Origin: Amblyornis subalaris
Taxonomy: Eukaryota; Chordata; Aves; Passeriformes; Ptilonorhynchidae
Reading direction: 5' to 3'
DNA length: 64,000 bases
NCBI GenBank assembly: GCA_018881555.1
Contig: JACAXG010000026.1
Location: 3,343,459 to 3,407,458, forward strand
Shown: positions 1 through 13,605 of the stretch, piece after piece
Layout: every line of letters starts with the position of its first letter
How positions within the stretch are numbered: position 1 is the first letter of the stretch
Position numbers and translations under genes: made by a program
Notes under the pieces: model-generated
What the model was told of the DNA's origin: nothing
The model's database searches: none
Seen by the model: the letters and a program-made list of their open reading frames with translations, nothing else

Positions 1-3000
1 TCAGAATTTCTTTGTTGGTTGACTATTCACTAGGAAAAAATGGTGCATGTGCCTAGATTTATCCACAAAAGTGATAAAATATGTTTCTGGAACATTTGTT
101 AAGAGGCATGAGGGTAGGCCTTTCAGACCAGGAATTTATATGATATAATTGGTTTTAAATACCTCTCCCTGTGTGCTGTTGTTCTATGTGGGAGTATCCA
201 TGTCAGGTATAAGTAGTAGGGGAAATGTCCTACACTTCTATAAAACAATGAATAGAGACTTAGGGAAAATACATTCTATTTCTTTCCATGTCTTTTGAAA
301 ACAAAGAGAGGAAACTATCTTTTTTGAGAAAGTGAAGGAGTATATGAACAACCAATGAAATAAAATACTCTGAAATACTGAGAACTATTCTCTGGGACTT
401 GTGGGTGTTTTCCATGCTTCTCTAGTTCTGAAGCTTAGGAGAATTTCCGACGAAGACTGGTGTGTGTACATGTGTGTCTGTGTATGACTGATTAAAACAA
501 AATTGATCAATTGACAGTAATGAGNTTTGTGAGTGGCAGCAGGCCAGTCTTTTTAATTAGAGTCTGCCTGCCATCTGAGCAACTGCAGCCAAGGGGAAGG
601 TGCAGAATGCTCTGCTCACACCCNTGAGCAGCCAATTCCTTTCACCCTTGCTGAGGACAGGAGGGTTTATGGAATGGTACATCCTTAAGGTGGCCNTAAC
701 AAAAAGAGGCAAGCTCTGCTGAGAAGGAGAATAGAAAACCTTTTGCCCTTTATTTTAGTGGGAAGTAATGTTAATTGTGTNTTTCAGAAGCAGAAGCTTG
801 GAAAATTAGAAAGGAAAATCTGCTGTTAATAAGCAGAGAATGCACTTGTGGATTTAAATAAAAGATCGATATGTTTTAAGAGCTTATAAAGCAATTTTGT
901 GTCTCTGTGAAAACTGCATTTCAGGTCTTCAAGCTTACTCATTGTTTGTTTCAGCACCACTATCCAAAGACCTACACAGAACCTGAGCACTTTTCCATCT
1001 AGCTTTTAGTGAAAAGATGTCAGTGTCTGGCTACCAGAGGAGTGGAGGTCCTCATGGTGCAGCCTGGGCATGCACTTCACCTTCAGATGTAAATATTCAG
1101 TACATGGATTTTGATAACAGCAGTAGCATGGATGTCATCTCCAACCTAATTTTTAACACATTTGGGTTTTATCTTAAGGGATTTTTATATATGTATATAT
1201 AAACTCTATACANCTAGTGCATGAAAACATTTCTTTTTATAAAGGCATCTTAGTAATTCATCTTNTCAGTCAGAAGGCTGACATGTATCGAGTGCTTGTA
1301 TTGGCATCTATACTTTCACTTAATAGTAAGTGCATTGCTGAAGATTTNTTCCTTACTCAGCATTCAAAGAAATTCCCTAAAAAATGACTGGATCCCATAT
1401 CTAAACNACAGGAAAGAACCTCAATGGGTTTGCTCACTGGTGGTAGAGGTACANTCCACAAGGTACTTCCATTTAAGTCTTGTTTACTGCCACCAGACTT
1501 TACAGCTCTAGGGGAGCATAGAGCTTTTTGTACTATGTTAAATGTTTATATTTATTTACATTTAAGTAAATAACTGTAAATTAAATTAATAGAGCATTTA
1601 ATTTTATTACAACTTAGTATAAATTCAGCTTAGACCAAAATGGGTAGTTGAATACATTATTATTGAAATGGTAGGAATATTCTTCAAGAGGATACAAGCA
1701 TGTTTTCTGGACTGCTGAAGTCTTGAAATACATACACTTTTTTTTAAGAAATGAATAGTCAGACATGCAGAATTATTCAAGTTGCCCTTTTCTTTTGGGA
1801 AGTATTTGCTCANTATAGTACTGCATTACCTTAAGTCTAATGCTAATATTGTGAATGATTAAAATAATATGAACACCCCTTACTGTAGATTAAAGATCTG
1901 TAAATCTTACAAGCCTGTGCTGAGCTCTGGATTTAAAATCTTAGACTTAATATTTTATTTCCTTCATCTTGCATAATGAATTAGCAGTGGAATAAGCTCA
2001 GTTTTGGAACAACCTGTGTCTTCAGATNTGCAGTGCAGGGTATGGCAAGGACTGGTGTCTACCCAGTGCAGTCTGGAGTCATCCACGACAGCCATCTGAG
2101 GGAACTGTATAGTCTGTATACATTTCATGTTGCTCAATTTTGTAGTCTTTGTCTTCTGCTTCTTTGACTCTCTTGTACATAAATCAGAATTGTGATTTCT
2201 TTAGAACTGTTAAACTGTTTCATGCTAGTATTGCATTAAAACTTGCTTGGCTGGCATTTTTGTGCCTTCTGAAATTTGCATGTCCTCAGGCAAGGTATTT
2301 ATTTCACATTCTGGGTTAGTTATATTGCCTCTTATCTAATTGCTTAAATGCCTTTATATTGGAGATTAGACACAGAGCAGTTTTGGGTTATAAATTCATA
2401 TCTAGAAGACTTCAGTTTTACTATTTCTACAGTAGCATAATAGACATTAACAGTTTTTATCTTAGAAATTAGGATGTAATACATGGTCAAGGATTTAATG
2501 TAGGTCTAAAGATATGCATGGGATCAACTTCACTTCCTTCTGGAAGTGGGTAAAGGGCAAAAGAAATGGTGTTTTGATAGTGACCAGATGGACATGCTTG
2601 AAAGAATGGCTTGATTTTCCCTAGACATTAAACCTCAGATTCTTGTAATCCAGGACGTTGTGAGTTGTTGAAGTTAAGAACCTACAATCTAAATTTGGAG
2701 CTACTTAGAATCAGTAGTGCCTTTTGAAAATCTCGATTGTAGTGTTTAAATTAAATTGCCTAAAGTGTTTGACTTTATCTTCAGTAGCAAACGTTTGTGG
2801 GTCGTTGTGGATTCTTAGCCTGTGTGAAAATTGAGATTGTAGTGAACATTGGCTTAAGAGCCAATTAACTGACAAAAGCTGTATAACTTCGAATTTGCAT
2901 GGGCCTCTCTAGCTCTNTGTAGGGTGAGAAGCCAGTCAAAAGTGTGTTTGCGTATATATTCTTGTAGAACCTTCTCAGCTTGCCACTTTTGTAGTGCATT

Positions 3001-5077
3001 TTACTAACACTCGTCAAGAGCAGAGTTTTCAACCCAGACATCTCCTGTTGGCCAAATAAGCCAAGCATGTAAGCCCAAGATGAGGATAGCAGCCTCCAAA
3101 TTCANAGTTTTGCCTGTATTTATGTGGGGAAAGCATAAAACAAGGTCCTANAATACTATTTTTGGATCAAGTGCTCAGCAGTGTCACTAAGCTTTTTCTT
3201 CTATCAAAACCCCTTGGCACATGGTATGAAACTTGGCACCTGGTCTAGCTCTGTGCTGGGAGAACTCTTGGGTGCTAGGTAGGTTTAGAACTGGGATTTG
3301 CAAATTCTGAATGCTTCNCCCCTCACCTCCCACTCGCGAAACAGCTCTGTCAGTGCAACTTGCTGGTTTTGGAAAATAGCTGAGNCCCTAGGTACTGCAG
3401 CTAACAGATATTTCATAATTGAAGTGTTTAATGGTGGGAGGTGATAAAGGAAAAAAAAAAAATAAAAGTAGCGTGAGGAAACAAGAAGAAAAGAAGGTAA
3501 GTAGGGATAGTAACAAACTATTTTACTTTTTGCTTCCCAAAGCAGGAGTTGCCACGGGAGAGGGTAGGGTTTGGGACTGTGATGCTGTAGCAGCAGAATG
3601 TAGGAGAGGGGATGTGTACAACGAACAGGTTTAACGAAAAGGTGTCTGATGTAACTGTGGAATGAAACCTGCACTGTGCAAGGCATAAAAGTGATTGGCA
3701 GGAGGCTCCNTGCATGGACTAAAATCCTATCTTCACCAATGTGGAAAATTACGGTTTGAACTGCAAAAGGAGGTAAAGCTTGGAAGGAATTAGCATATCT
3801 CTAGCACCGAGTGGCATCTGGAACTGAATGGCTGGGTTAAATCATTCAGTCNTGATTAATGAGGCTCATTGCTTANGTTATACAGCCTTTAAAAATTAAA
3901 NGGAGAAATTTAAAACTGGATGCAAAGCAAAAAGAAGGAACCATTGCTGTTGTTTACCTCTTGAATACAGCGGGTGGAATGAAGTCTTCCCTACCCTTTT
4001 GATANGAGGAGAAATCTTTTAAGTGCTGCTGTTAAGCTTAGAAACTAAGAGATGAACCTTTGAATAACTGGTTTGAGGAGCATTTTGTGACTTTTTAAAC
4101 ATGGATGCAGCAATCCAGGCCTTGAAATGGGAAGGAGTGTGCAGGATGGGATTTTTCTGCTGGTGAGTACTTTGCTTCTTAGAAAACTTCAGAAAATTGT
4201 GATTTTGGTTTTCTCTCCCACTCATGAATGTTAATCTGTGTTACCTGTAGGGAAAGTAAATATTGAAACATACGAAGTGAAACAAGATTAGAGACATTCA
4301 GAGCACTTTAAGTTTTCTCAAGTGTGGTTCTGGCAGTTGCTGAGCTGAATGGTGATGTAGCTTGGTATCATATCAGGAATAACATTCAAAATGTTCAAAG
4401 GCTGTTATTCCGTAGGAGGATTACAGTACTGATATAAACGCACTTCTGTTTACTTTCAAGTTTTTAGTGGAGCGAATACAGAAACCAGTGAAGTGTGTGT
4501 TCAAGTGTTAGATTTTTCTTTCTTTTCAGAATGGTGAAAAGAAACAAATAGTGGCATCATTAATGGTGCTGTTGCTTAAAATCGTTGACCTTTCCACAGC
4601 AAGTTCATATTGGTAGAAAATAAAAGGGAACTAGGCCCTTCTAGAATAAGATANTATCCCTCTGGAACTAAAATAGAATTCCACTTTAATTTCTACGTGC
4701 TAAGGGATGAAGTTCCCTAAAATGTGCTGCTGAAAAATCTCTGCTCACAAGAGTTTTGGCNTCTGGATTGCTAGGGGTTTTTTTACTTGTTTAATGGCTA
4801 TCGTGCTTTTCTTTTTAAATTTCTATGTTTTTGCTTGGTTTTTTTGGAGGGAGGGGATGGTCATGTGTTCAGCAGAAAATAAGGAAGTAAGGTGTTTTAG
4901 AGGAATGATTGCATCTTTCTCATCCATGCGTTAATGTATTACCTATGGCCATAATGTGGAAGGAGACTATTTAATCCTTATCCACCCTCCAGCGCTTCTN
5001 ATCAGGTGGGGATTTTTATTTTTCCCCTGTATTTGCTGGGACAGCCAAGCTAGAGAGGCTGACGTGGTGCTTTAATA

Positions 5078-5135
5078 CTTTTTTGGTGGTGGTTGTTTTT
5101 GTGTGTGTGTGGTTTTTTGTTTTCTTTTTTTTTTC
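5078..5135. repeat. T/G-rich low-complexity tract with short (GT)n
   Basis: A tract of T and G with almost no other bases: a (GT)5 core at 5101-5110 flanked by T-runs. It is low-complexity intronic sequence, likely length-variable. Confidence 0.8.
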
Positions 5136-8100
5136 TAATTGTGTGACCATAAGGTGTATTGATACTGTGAATGTTTGATTTTTTTGAATAATAACTATGA
5201 ATTTTTTGTGCAGAAATGACTGTTTAAATGTCTGTGAAGTCAGTTATTATTCCAAAAAGATTGGATTTGTGTCTGTGCTGAGCTTATTGTGTCTTCAGGG
5301 TTGACATGTCTGTTTTTGACAGAAATTTACGTTTTATTTTACATCAGTTTCCAGAAAGACACTTACATTTTGTTTTTCTGTTACCTTATTACAGGAAGGA
5401 AAGCAGCAACCTCTCAGCTAGAAATTCAGAGTGACCTACAGTCTAGTAATAATTAGAACTAAACAGAGTTAGTAATTTAACGTGGTCATTTCATCACAAT
5501 TCCTGTGGGCGTGCAGCTGATCATTTCAAATCTCATAAAATGAAATTTTATTTTGCTCACCTTACTAAGGTCAAGTAAAAAGCCACATCAAGTTAATGAG
5601 TCCCTTTCTTTGCAATGAACTGAACGTGGCATTTGTTTTTGTTCTGGCAGTCATGAAATCACAGGGTGTTGGCGACAAGTCCATTATTGGCTCTGTGCAG
5701 TGTTTCTGAGGGCTTTGCTCCACCCAGCACATTATGTGTGCAGACTTTATCGTACTCGTTAAAACTTGTTTCAAAATGAGGATTGCTTTTTTTTTTTTTA
5801 AAGCAGTAATAAAGAGAAAATAAAAATAGCTCCCTCTTCTTTATTAGCATAAATGAGAGAGAAGCAGCAACTCATTCCTTTTGTGGCCCGAGGAAATAAA
5901 ACAAAATCTGGATGAGTTCTCAGCACCTTAAAGTCAAAGGAAGTTTAATTACTGATGTCAGTTTTTACCTTGCTTTGCAGGAGCTCAAGTTGTGTATCAC
6001 TTACTCNACATGATGTTACATAGAAAGTTTAATAATGGGGGAAAAGAGATGATTAATAATACTACTTCTTAACTTAAAAAATGAGAAACATTTAAAGACT
6101 AATAAAATTCTGTGATTTAGGATCCCTTTTTGTCGCTGATAGGAAGGTTTAATTTCTTGCGTGTTGTTGGTGCTGTTGGTGTCTTTCATGTGGTAGGTAG
6201 TCAGTCTTTCNCCTGCTTCCTGAATGCCCTAACTGGTTTTGTTTTAGCTTGGGGTTTTTTTTGTATGTTTATGTGTCTAATAGCTTTTTCAAAACATTTC
6301 TGAGTTTGAATTTTCCTGTGCTGTACAATATACTTTTTTTTTTTTTTGATGGCATCTAGAGATGTATAATACATAAATCCAAGAGTTTGTTTTCCATAGT
6401 TCTGATTTTTTAGATAGCTAAAATACTCAACTGTCACTGTTGCTCAGTTTTGAAAACTAATANAGTCTGGTTCCTACTAGACAGTATTTGAAGGGAGCCA
6501 TAATATATTCTAAACAAAGCGTTAAGCACCGATCAATGTTTAAAGAAAGAATTTNAAATTACAACAAGCGCATCAGCTTTTAGAACATGTTATTTTCAAA
6601 TCTCTACTAAATTTCTTTTCATTTTCTTTTTCTNTGAGGTTTTAAATTACACAAAAACTAAAACCAGACCTTCCCCCTGTGACTCGTCCTTTTTCCTAGA
6701 AGTACCAGGTGCCTGATCAATTGCATGTGCTGGGAAGCAAGAATTTCATCTGAGGAGACTTGAAATGCACTTACTTACAACTTCCATGAGCTACAAGTTG
6801 TGTGTTTTGTTTTATTTTGCTTTTCAACTGGTCCCTACTAGGTAGAGTTTTGTTATTTTGATGCTGATTTAAGATGCAGATATGTACATAGTTTTCTTCA
6901 GGCTTTTAAGGGCTCAAGTTTAAGTGGTGGATCAATATTNTACGCATCAAAAGTGAAGGGTGATTAACTCTGTCTGGGTGCATGCAGTGTAATTTTAGAG
7001 GCTACAAATGTTGTTACAAATCAGGTTAAGGTTTAAAGGTGAAAGTTTGGCTGAATGAGTTTTACAGCTTTAAGTTAATGTATGCAAACAAAGAAACTCT
7101 TGTTTTCTACCCATTTGTGTCTAATGAGCAAGTAGCTTGTGGTACAGAAAAGCAAGCGGGAATATTGTGCAGTTTGCCATAAAGTTAAAGCTACATACTT
7201 TTTACTTCAATTTAGAAGTTCCATTAAATGGACTGAATCTAATGCAACTTTTATTTAGGCTGTTCATCATCTAAATGTAAAGTGAAAGGATAATGGTTTT
7301 AAACTAAGTGATAATGATAAACTAAATGATAGTGGCTTTGAACTATTATAGCTTAACTTTTAGCATTAATGTATCACTGTAGCTTTCCTCATCTGCCATT
7401 AAATACTTTGAAGAACCTGTTGAGGTAACACATAAAACTCTCCTAGTGTGTTTAAGCTTTTTTCTAGATAGTTCTAAAGTAGCATTGATATCTTGGGTTT
7501 TCACTTAATTTTCTGACTTAACTATACTCCTGAAACTGTAAGTTCAACAGCATGTGGGAAGAGAATGGCCACTTTTTGAATGACAGGGAAGTTATACAGA
7601 AAGGCTGGAATTTTTTTTAAAGGTATCAGCCTGATTTATGATGTTACAATTGTTAGTTATCAGACAGGTAGGGCCTGTCCTCTGTTTATGTATTGCTCTC
7701 CCTCACCCTTAAAGATTTCTTAGGGAGCCGAGCAGTTTGGAAGCTCTTTGTTATTTCTGTGATCGATTCTATTTACATGGGATAGAAGTTAAATAGTGTG
7801 GATTTTTATAGGACTACGTAGTAGTGTAAGAAGGTGTTCAGCTGCATCTAAAGTGGTCTGATCTGATAGCAACTCTGAGTGCAAAAGCCAGGGTGTATAA
7901 ATGGAATAAAACAAAATGGAAGTGATTAACGGGAATAAAAATAAACATCTTTTAGTCTCGGTAAATGATACCTTTAAAGCACAGCAGCCTTGTCGAACAT
8001 AATTAAAGTTGTAAGAACTGGGGTAGGGTGAGTGGGGCTCTATTCTCTGAGGTCATGGTGGAAATACAGAGGTCAGGGTTTTGCACTTAGTCTTATGTAA

Positions 8101-8152
8101 ACAATGTCATGCCTTGGTAAGTATAGGAATTGATTTAATCAGGTTAAGATAA

Positions 8153-8232
8153 TTTAAAAAAACCCCAAACAACAGCAACAAAACCCCTCAAACAATCAAA
8201 AAACCTCAAACAAACAAAAAAAACCCAGAAGA
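8153..8232. repeat. A/C-rich low-complexity tract with an 18-bp tandem duplication
   Basis: About 80 bases made almost only of A and C (CAAAC/AAACC words). Inside it, 8186-8203 and 8204-8221 are adjacent 18-base copies that differ at one position, starting CCTCAAACAA. It could be the remnant of an A-rich retroposon tail or slippage-derived sequence; no element body is recognisable beside it. Confidence 0.75.
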
Positions 8233-8567
8233 AAACAAATCCGGAACAAAGGTGTGCTCATTTGATATCAAAATTTGAGTGCAGCCTCTATATCCTCTTC
8301 TAACCAGTTGACGGGGAAAGGTGAAAAGTGTGTACACGTTTCTCTTTGGGATGCCTGGGTGATTCTGTGGTGTTTGGCTTTGTGCAGTAACATCTCTCTA
8401 GCTTTTCGTGAGCCTATTCCTTAAAATCTGCAGGTAGGCAGTTGTTCGGCTTTGCCTCTGGTTCAAATTGAGACTTCTTCATAGAATTTTGTATTTCTGT
8501 TTTTGCCCATTGAATTTTATTTTCTCTTGCTGGGGAGTTCACGTGCTTATATTTCTTGCACTCGTGA

Positions 8568-8790
8568 GTCGTAGAACCGTAGAATAGTTTGAGTTGCAAG
8601 GGACTTCCTAAAGGTCACTCATCCAACCCCCCTGCAGTGAGCAGGGACATCTTCAACTCGGTTAGGTTGCCCAGAGCTCTGTCTAACCTGACCTTGAATG
8701 TTGCTGTGTATCTCCCCAAGTGTATCAAATCTTTATTTAGTTCCAGTGGTTGCGGTGTTTGATTGTTTTCTTCATTAGTAGTTTGGATTA
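8568..8790 (-). mobile_element. CR1 LINE, 3'-end fragment, antisense
   Basis: The + strand begins with a degenerate GTAGAACCGTAGAAT pair, the reverse complement of the terminal ATTCTATG-type octamers of CR1. It runs on through the familiar antisense CR1 3' region (TTGCAAGGGACTTCCTAAAG, CCAACCCCCCTGCAGTGAGC, then a CCTTGAATG segment). The copy is diverged and the inner border is unclear. It is 5'-truncated, as is normal for CR1, and non-functional. Confidence 0.85.
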
Positions 8791-9713
8791 TGTATTCAGA
8801 TCGTACATTTATGCATGGTAGAGAAGAAATTCCAGGGTGTAGGGGTATCTTAACAGTTCTCCTTTCTGAATGACAGGAGTTTTGTTTCTTTTCCCCCTGC
8901 CTCATCTTTAACTCCTGGTGTTGAGCCTCTTTTCATTACAGTACATCCCCAGTCAGAACGAACCAGCAGCTCCAGACAGAACATGTCTCTGGCTGTCTGA
9001 AGAAGGAGGGCTGGCAAAACCCATAAGACTTGAATTGAAAATGGAGTTCTGGAACTTAGCCTGGCAAGCACAGGCACCACTCCCTCCCAGAAGTTTCCAG
9101 GGCAGTTGTTCAGGCTTTCAGAGGCTTTGTGGGGCCATCCCCCGGCTGTGAGCTGGCTGGGGCTGCCCGGTTTGAAATGTCTGGTTGTGTGAGCTGTCCC
9201 TAAGGAGGGCTGCAGGCTCTCGCAGAAGAGGAAGATGGGTGTTCAATATAATGATTAAGTATGTGGAAGAAACGCACTGCAGTTCCTGGCTCCAGCTGGC
9301 TCCAGGCAGCTCTTCCTTGGTGTGAAATGCTGCTTTAATGTAGGTCAGCTTTAACTGTTGTAAATGAGTGTAGGTCTAGTGGAGTCAATGAGCCGCTGTT
9401 AATTTAGTTCACTCGAGAATCTGCCCGAGTAGATGAGCAACTGCAAAACTCAAAGGCAAGTGCTTATCCAGCAAGAGAAGTTCAAAACCAGTGAGGTGTT
9501 TTGTATTTGTTTTCTCCTCCCTCTCTTCTGAGGAAGAAGTTAACATTCCCTACATCCTGATCTTGTTTATTGAAGGTAGAATTTTACTCACCAAGAGAAA
9601 GTTTGTAAACTGCTGCTGTTTTGGAAATAAAGGGATAATAGGCATTTGAGCTGCTCACTCCAGCTCCTCTCTTTACTAATAAAATGAGTGGGTATCACTT
9701 CACAGCACAAAAC

Positions 9714-9741
9714 TGTCAGTCAGCATTCAGCATGACTGACA
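9714..9741. repeat. 9-bp perfect inverted repeat
   Basis: TGTCAGTCA at 9714-9722 pairs with TGACTGACA at 9733-9741 across a 10-base loop that itself contains CAGCATTCAGCA. The arms contain AP-1/MAF-like TGACTGA and TCAGCA half-sites, so it may be a protein-binding site rather than an RNA hairpin. Function is not shown. Confidence 0.6.
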
Positions 9742-11869
9742 TAATTAGCAGCTTCTAGCTGGAGGAGGCTGAAGATGGCTTTTAGTGGAGGCTGCTAACA
9801 CTTGCACTGCCTTGCTCACAGAACAGAGGCATCGTGGATCCCAGGGGTTTTGATATGCCCAGTGAAAATTAAATAAACACTGTGTTTTGCCCCAAAAGCT
9901 TACTTTGCTGTGTTGTAGTTGGTGTTTACATGATGCTCTTAAATAGTAAAGGAACAGGACATAGACTGAGGGCTGTACTCAGTCCTTTGGTGAGGCCCGT
10001 GAGGCTGTATGCTCTCTGCATTCAGAACTACTTCATCAAAGGCAGGCTTGGGTCAGCCTGGTCCCTATAGGTGCAAATGTGTGTCCCAGGGAATTGCAAG
10101 ACTGGTAATGCTTAGAATTTTCTGTTGCTCAAAAAATAATAAGAGCTCAAATGAAAATTGTGTCCAAGCTGGTTGACAAATCTGATGACTGCAAAAACCA
10201 TGTGAGAGCAACTAAGCCATTAGAGTTTCCTAATCCAATGTTATCAAGTAATGCTGTCTGTAAATCTTAGAGAGGGGTCGGATGCTTTTAGTGACTAGAC
10301 TGTGCACTAAAAAAATGTACAAATAAGAAGAAAAAGGCTTAATTAATTCCATAGCAGACTGCATACACACCTGTTGGAAGAGTGTGCATTAAATAAGGAA
10401 AGGAGATGCCAACTGACTCAGTTTTGGTGTTGTCCCTAACAATTCAGCTCTACCCAGGGACCCTAAAGGTAAACTCTTCCACCTGATGAGTTGATTTTTT
10501 GTTTTAATGTTGTTCTAAGTGTTTGCAGGCCTGGAAAATACTATTTTGTTCCGTTTGAATTGCAGCTTTCTACTGCCGAGTACATTGGTTCCTCCTGTAA
10601 GCAGGTGTATTGAAGTTTCCTATGTGAGGTGCTTTGCATACCAATTGCTCTGTATTTACACTAGGTGCAACTATGCAAAATGTTTACTCTTTCATGTGTA
10701 TTTCCTATTTGTGTGATCAAATAGCTCCAGGAATACGGTAGCATTTTACTTTTTAAACATTCATAAACACATGATCGGGGAAACCTTGCAACAAGCAGAA
10801 GAATTACTGCATGCAGAATGCCACTTCTTGTATCAGGAGGATGAGGAGCTTTGCTACTTTCCGCCTTCCACAGGCACTTCAAATCAAATGTTTAGCTCAG
10901 AACGTTTTCTGGATAATTACAAATGTTAGCAAGTATCATCATGTTGTGGGTTGTGGGGATTTTGTTTTGTTTTTTGATTGTTTGGGGTTTTTTTTGTGAA
11001 TGGTTGTCCCAGCTTGCACCCTGGTTGACTGTGTAAGGCTGGTTGTCATTTCTATCCAGGACTCATAAAAGAATCTCTGAATCATCAGACATTTAATCTT
11101 TCAGCTGTATGAATTCAGGGCATGTAAGGAAAGCCAAATACAAGGAAAGATTCCTCAATATTTCTTTTTTCCCAGCTCTGTAATGTGCTTTGTATATATA
11201 AGGAAACAGGATTCTATGTGGTTTTGTGTTTAGGCTAACCTAAACATGGCCTTAAATTCTCAAGGGCTGCAAACAGAGCTAAGTCAGGTCTCTATCACAT
11301 TTGTCTGTAATGAGGGCACATCCTCCAGCACAGGTGCCTATTTTGTTTGGTGTCTCCTTCGCAGCATGGGAATTCTCTTGCCTTCTGTACATCAGCTGGA
11401 CAGCAGCAGCAGTGGTGGTCCAAAGGTCTGCCCTGAGCTGTGTGCCTGCTGATTAGGAAGTCATTTTCCAGATCCAGGTCAGTGGGGATCTGAAGGCACT
11501 TGGATGTCAGCAGATTGTGAAGCAGTTTGACACAGCAAGTGTGATAGAAGGGTGATGGAGGGTTAGAGACAGAGAAGACCTCAGTGACATGTGATTTCCA
11601 CTAATTAATCAGAAACAAGCCTTCTAGGCAGGACTTCCTCAGCAGTTCCTTCCTGATCTGAGGTTCCTTAGCATGGTGAGTTGTGGGAAGATAAAAACAG
11701 AAAATTTCTTGGTTTGACTTGTTGGTTGTGTTATTGCTCTGTCGTTTANTGCTTCACTTAGGTCTTTTTTTCTCTTGTGAGTAGTCTATTCCAGACGCCT
11801 TGCCCTGCCCTACTTATTTTAATTACAGCTTGAGTTAACTTTTCTTTGAACATGTTAAGGTATGTCTCT

Positions 11870-11887
11870 AAAATACATATGTATTTT
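11870..11887. repeat. 18-bp perfect palindrome
   Basis: AAAATACAT followed directly by ATGTATTTT is an uninterrupted perfect palindrome with no loop. It is AT-rich, lies in unique intron, and has no recognisable element around it. Confidence 0.85.
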
Positions 11888-12315
11888 GTTTTGAAAGTCA
11901 GATATTATATAATGTATCTGGTATGTTTTGGAACGTGCACAGTTCCCTGGCAACTGTTGAGCAAAATTATGCCTTTATGTACATTGTAGTGTAGGAAATT
12001 ATTATTTTAGTCTTAAGTTACATACCAAGTTAATTATTTTTTTTTTAAATATGAAGTAATACCCTTGGGGATAAAGTAGGATCAAAAGCCATTTCTATTT
12101 AAGAAGTTGGGTTAAAGATTGTCAGTGTTAATACTGCAATTTTGCTAATATTTGTAGCTGCTGAAATGACTCGGCAGTCTTGAGGGCTAATACCGAGTTT
12201 TAGGGCAGGTGTCAAACCAAACTCTTTTCTTCCTAAACTTTATTTTCTATGTCATTACACACCAAGTAAGAGCAGTAGAGGCCTGTTTGTTTGTGGGGTG
12301 AATTAAACTAAAGGA

Positions 12316-12445
12316 AACAATGTTCAAGGCCAGGCTGGATGGGGCTCTGACCAGCCTGGTCTAGTGGAAGGTGTCCCTGCCCATGGCAGGGGGTTGGAAC
12401 AAGATGATCTTGAAGGTCCCATCCAACCACGCCATTCTGTGAATG
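12316..12445 (+). mobile_element. CR1 LINE, 3'-end fragment, sense
   Basis: About 130 bases match the sense 3' end of avian CR1: TTCAAGGCCAGGCTGGATGG, then GGTGTCCCTGCCCATGGCAG, GATGATCTTGAAGGTCCC and the terminal ATTCTGTGAATG. It is moderately well preserved and strongly 5'-truncated. Confidence 0.92.
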
Positions 12446-12957
12446 TTTCCACAGTTTGGTTGTGAAAAGTCTCAAAAGGTGTGGTAGTGTGCACACATGC
12501 CTGAAAGATTGCATATAAAGTTTCTCAGTTTTCATAGATATGGCTCAGTTTCAGAGAATAGATCTGGCTTTTAAGCATATAGACTTAAAAACCATGAAAC
12601 TTGAAAACATTCTGCTCAGAAATGAAATTTGAGGAAGAAGGCGAAAAGTGAATTGGAGTTTATTTCTGAATTGGAACCTGATTTAGGGCATCAAATTTTT
12701 CAAATAGATTCTTTTGGAAGTTGTACATTCAAACAGCCATTCTTGTCATATATTCACCACTTCTTGCTAGTGTGTTACGTGTGGGATATCAGCAGATCTG
12801 CAATTTAAGGACTGTATGTTTTAATTAGCTGGAATCTAGAAAGATAAATCCTGATTGATTATTCACTTCTGTTTTGCATTGACTGAATAAAGATGTTTTT
12901 ATGGGCTCTTTTGGTTTGACGTTGTGTAAATAGCCACCTGTTTAAGCTGAGGTTCAG

Positions 12958-13063
12958 GTTGGTTTTGTGTTGTTTTTTGTGGTTGTGTTTTGTTGTGGTT
13001 TGGTGATTGTTGTTGTTGTTTTTTGGGGGGTTTTCTTTGGGTTGATTTTATTTGTTTGTTTTA
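12958..13063. repeat. T/G-rich low-complexity tract
   Basis: Roughly 100 bases are almost pure T and G on the + strand, with (GTT)n at 13005-13020 and a GGGGGG run at 13025. Likely length-polymorphic. Confidence 0.85.
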
Positions 13064-13580
13064 CTGGGATTAAGAACTCACCAATTAGAATGCCCTGAAA
13101 GCCATGGAACAAGGTCACAGCACCCAGCCATCAGAAGCAACAGCAATCTAGGAAGTATTCAGCAGTTGAGCTAATTAATTCCTTTCTATATTAGGATTCT
13201 CTGATACATTGGCCAGCTTTAATTATGTGCATTCACTAAAAAATAGGTGCTTCTCTAGCTGTATTTGGTTTTTAGGAAAATATTTCCAGCATGAAGGAAC
13301 TTGATAGAGAGTCTGAAGAACAAGATTTATTAAAATAGCTACATACTGACTTTTGAAATAATTTTACCTTTTTGGGTGTAGCCCTGGAACAAGACTGCAT
13401 TGAACAACATGAATGGAAGATCACAGAATGTAGCCAATATTATCTTGCCATCATAAGGAAGTGGTTTCAGTCTCACAGTTGGAGGAATGTTGTGTTAGGG
13501 ATAAATATTTTATATATCCTTTAACAATGAAGCACTAGTTCTGTTTGTTTTTCTGTGTATGTATGTACATTTGAATATGT

Positions 13581-13605
13581 AAAAAAAAAAAAAACAAAAC
13601 AAAAA
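13581..13605. repeat. A-tract
   Basis: Fourteen A followed by CAAAACAAAAAG. It could be a decayed retroposon tail, but no body is recognisable upstream. Confidence 0.8.

Larger units (their letters stand above)
1..8567. other. ROBO1 upstream intron, unique AT-rich part
   Basis: No coding exon, RNA gene or recognisable interspersed repeat is visible here. Open frames are short (up to about 130 codons), have no recognisable domain, and are accounted for by chance in AT-rich DNA. Local structure is limited to T- or A-runs near 3452, 5122, 5788 and 6331, and a TA-rich patch near 1185-1205. A perfect donor-like AAG|GTAAGT occurs at 3494-3502 but sits in purine-rich sequence with no acceptor or open exon before it. 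Assignment to the ROBO1 intron follows from the downstream exon on the same strand. Confidence 0.75.
8791..12315. other. ROBO1 upstream intron, unique
   Basis: No exon or repeat family is recognised. The segment includes a stretch of higher complexity at 9590-9770 with clustered transcription-factor-like motifs and a 9-bp inverted repeat, and an 18-bp perfect palindrome at 11870-11887. Open frames here (up to about 77 codons) show no domain. No N call occurs from 6941 to 11748. Confidence 0.7.

Noticed and set aside
3491..3502. Perfect donor-like AAG|GTAAGT
   Set aside because: No acceptor, coding frame or pyrimidine tract precedes it; isolated donor matches are common in introns.
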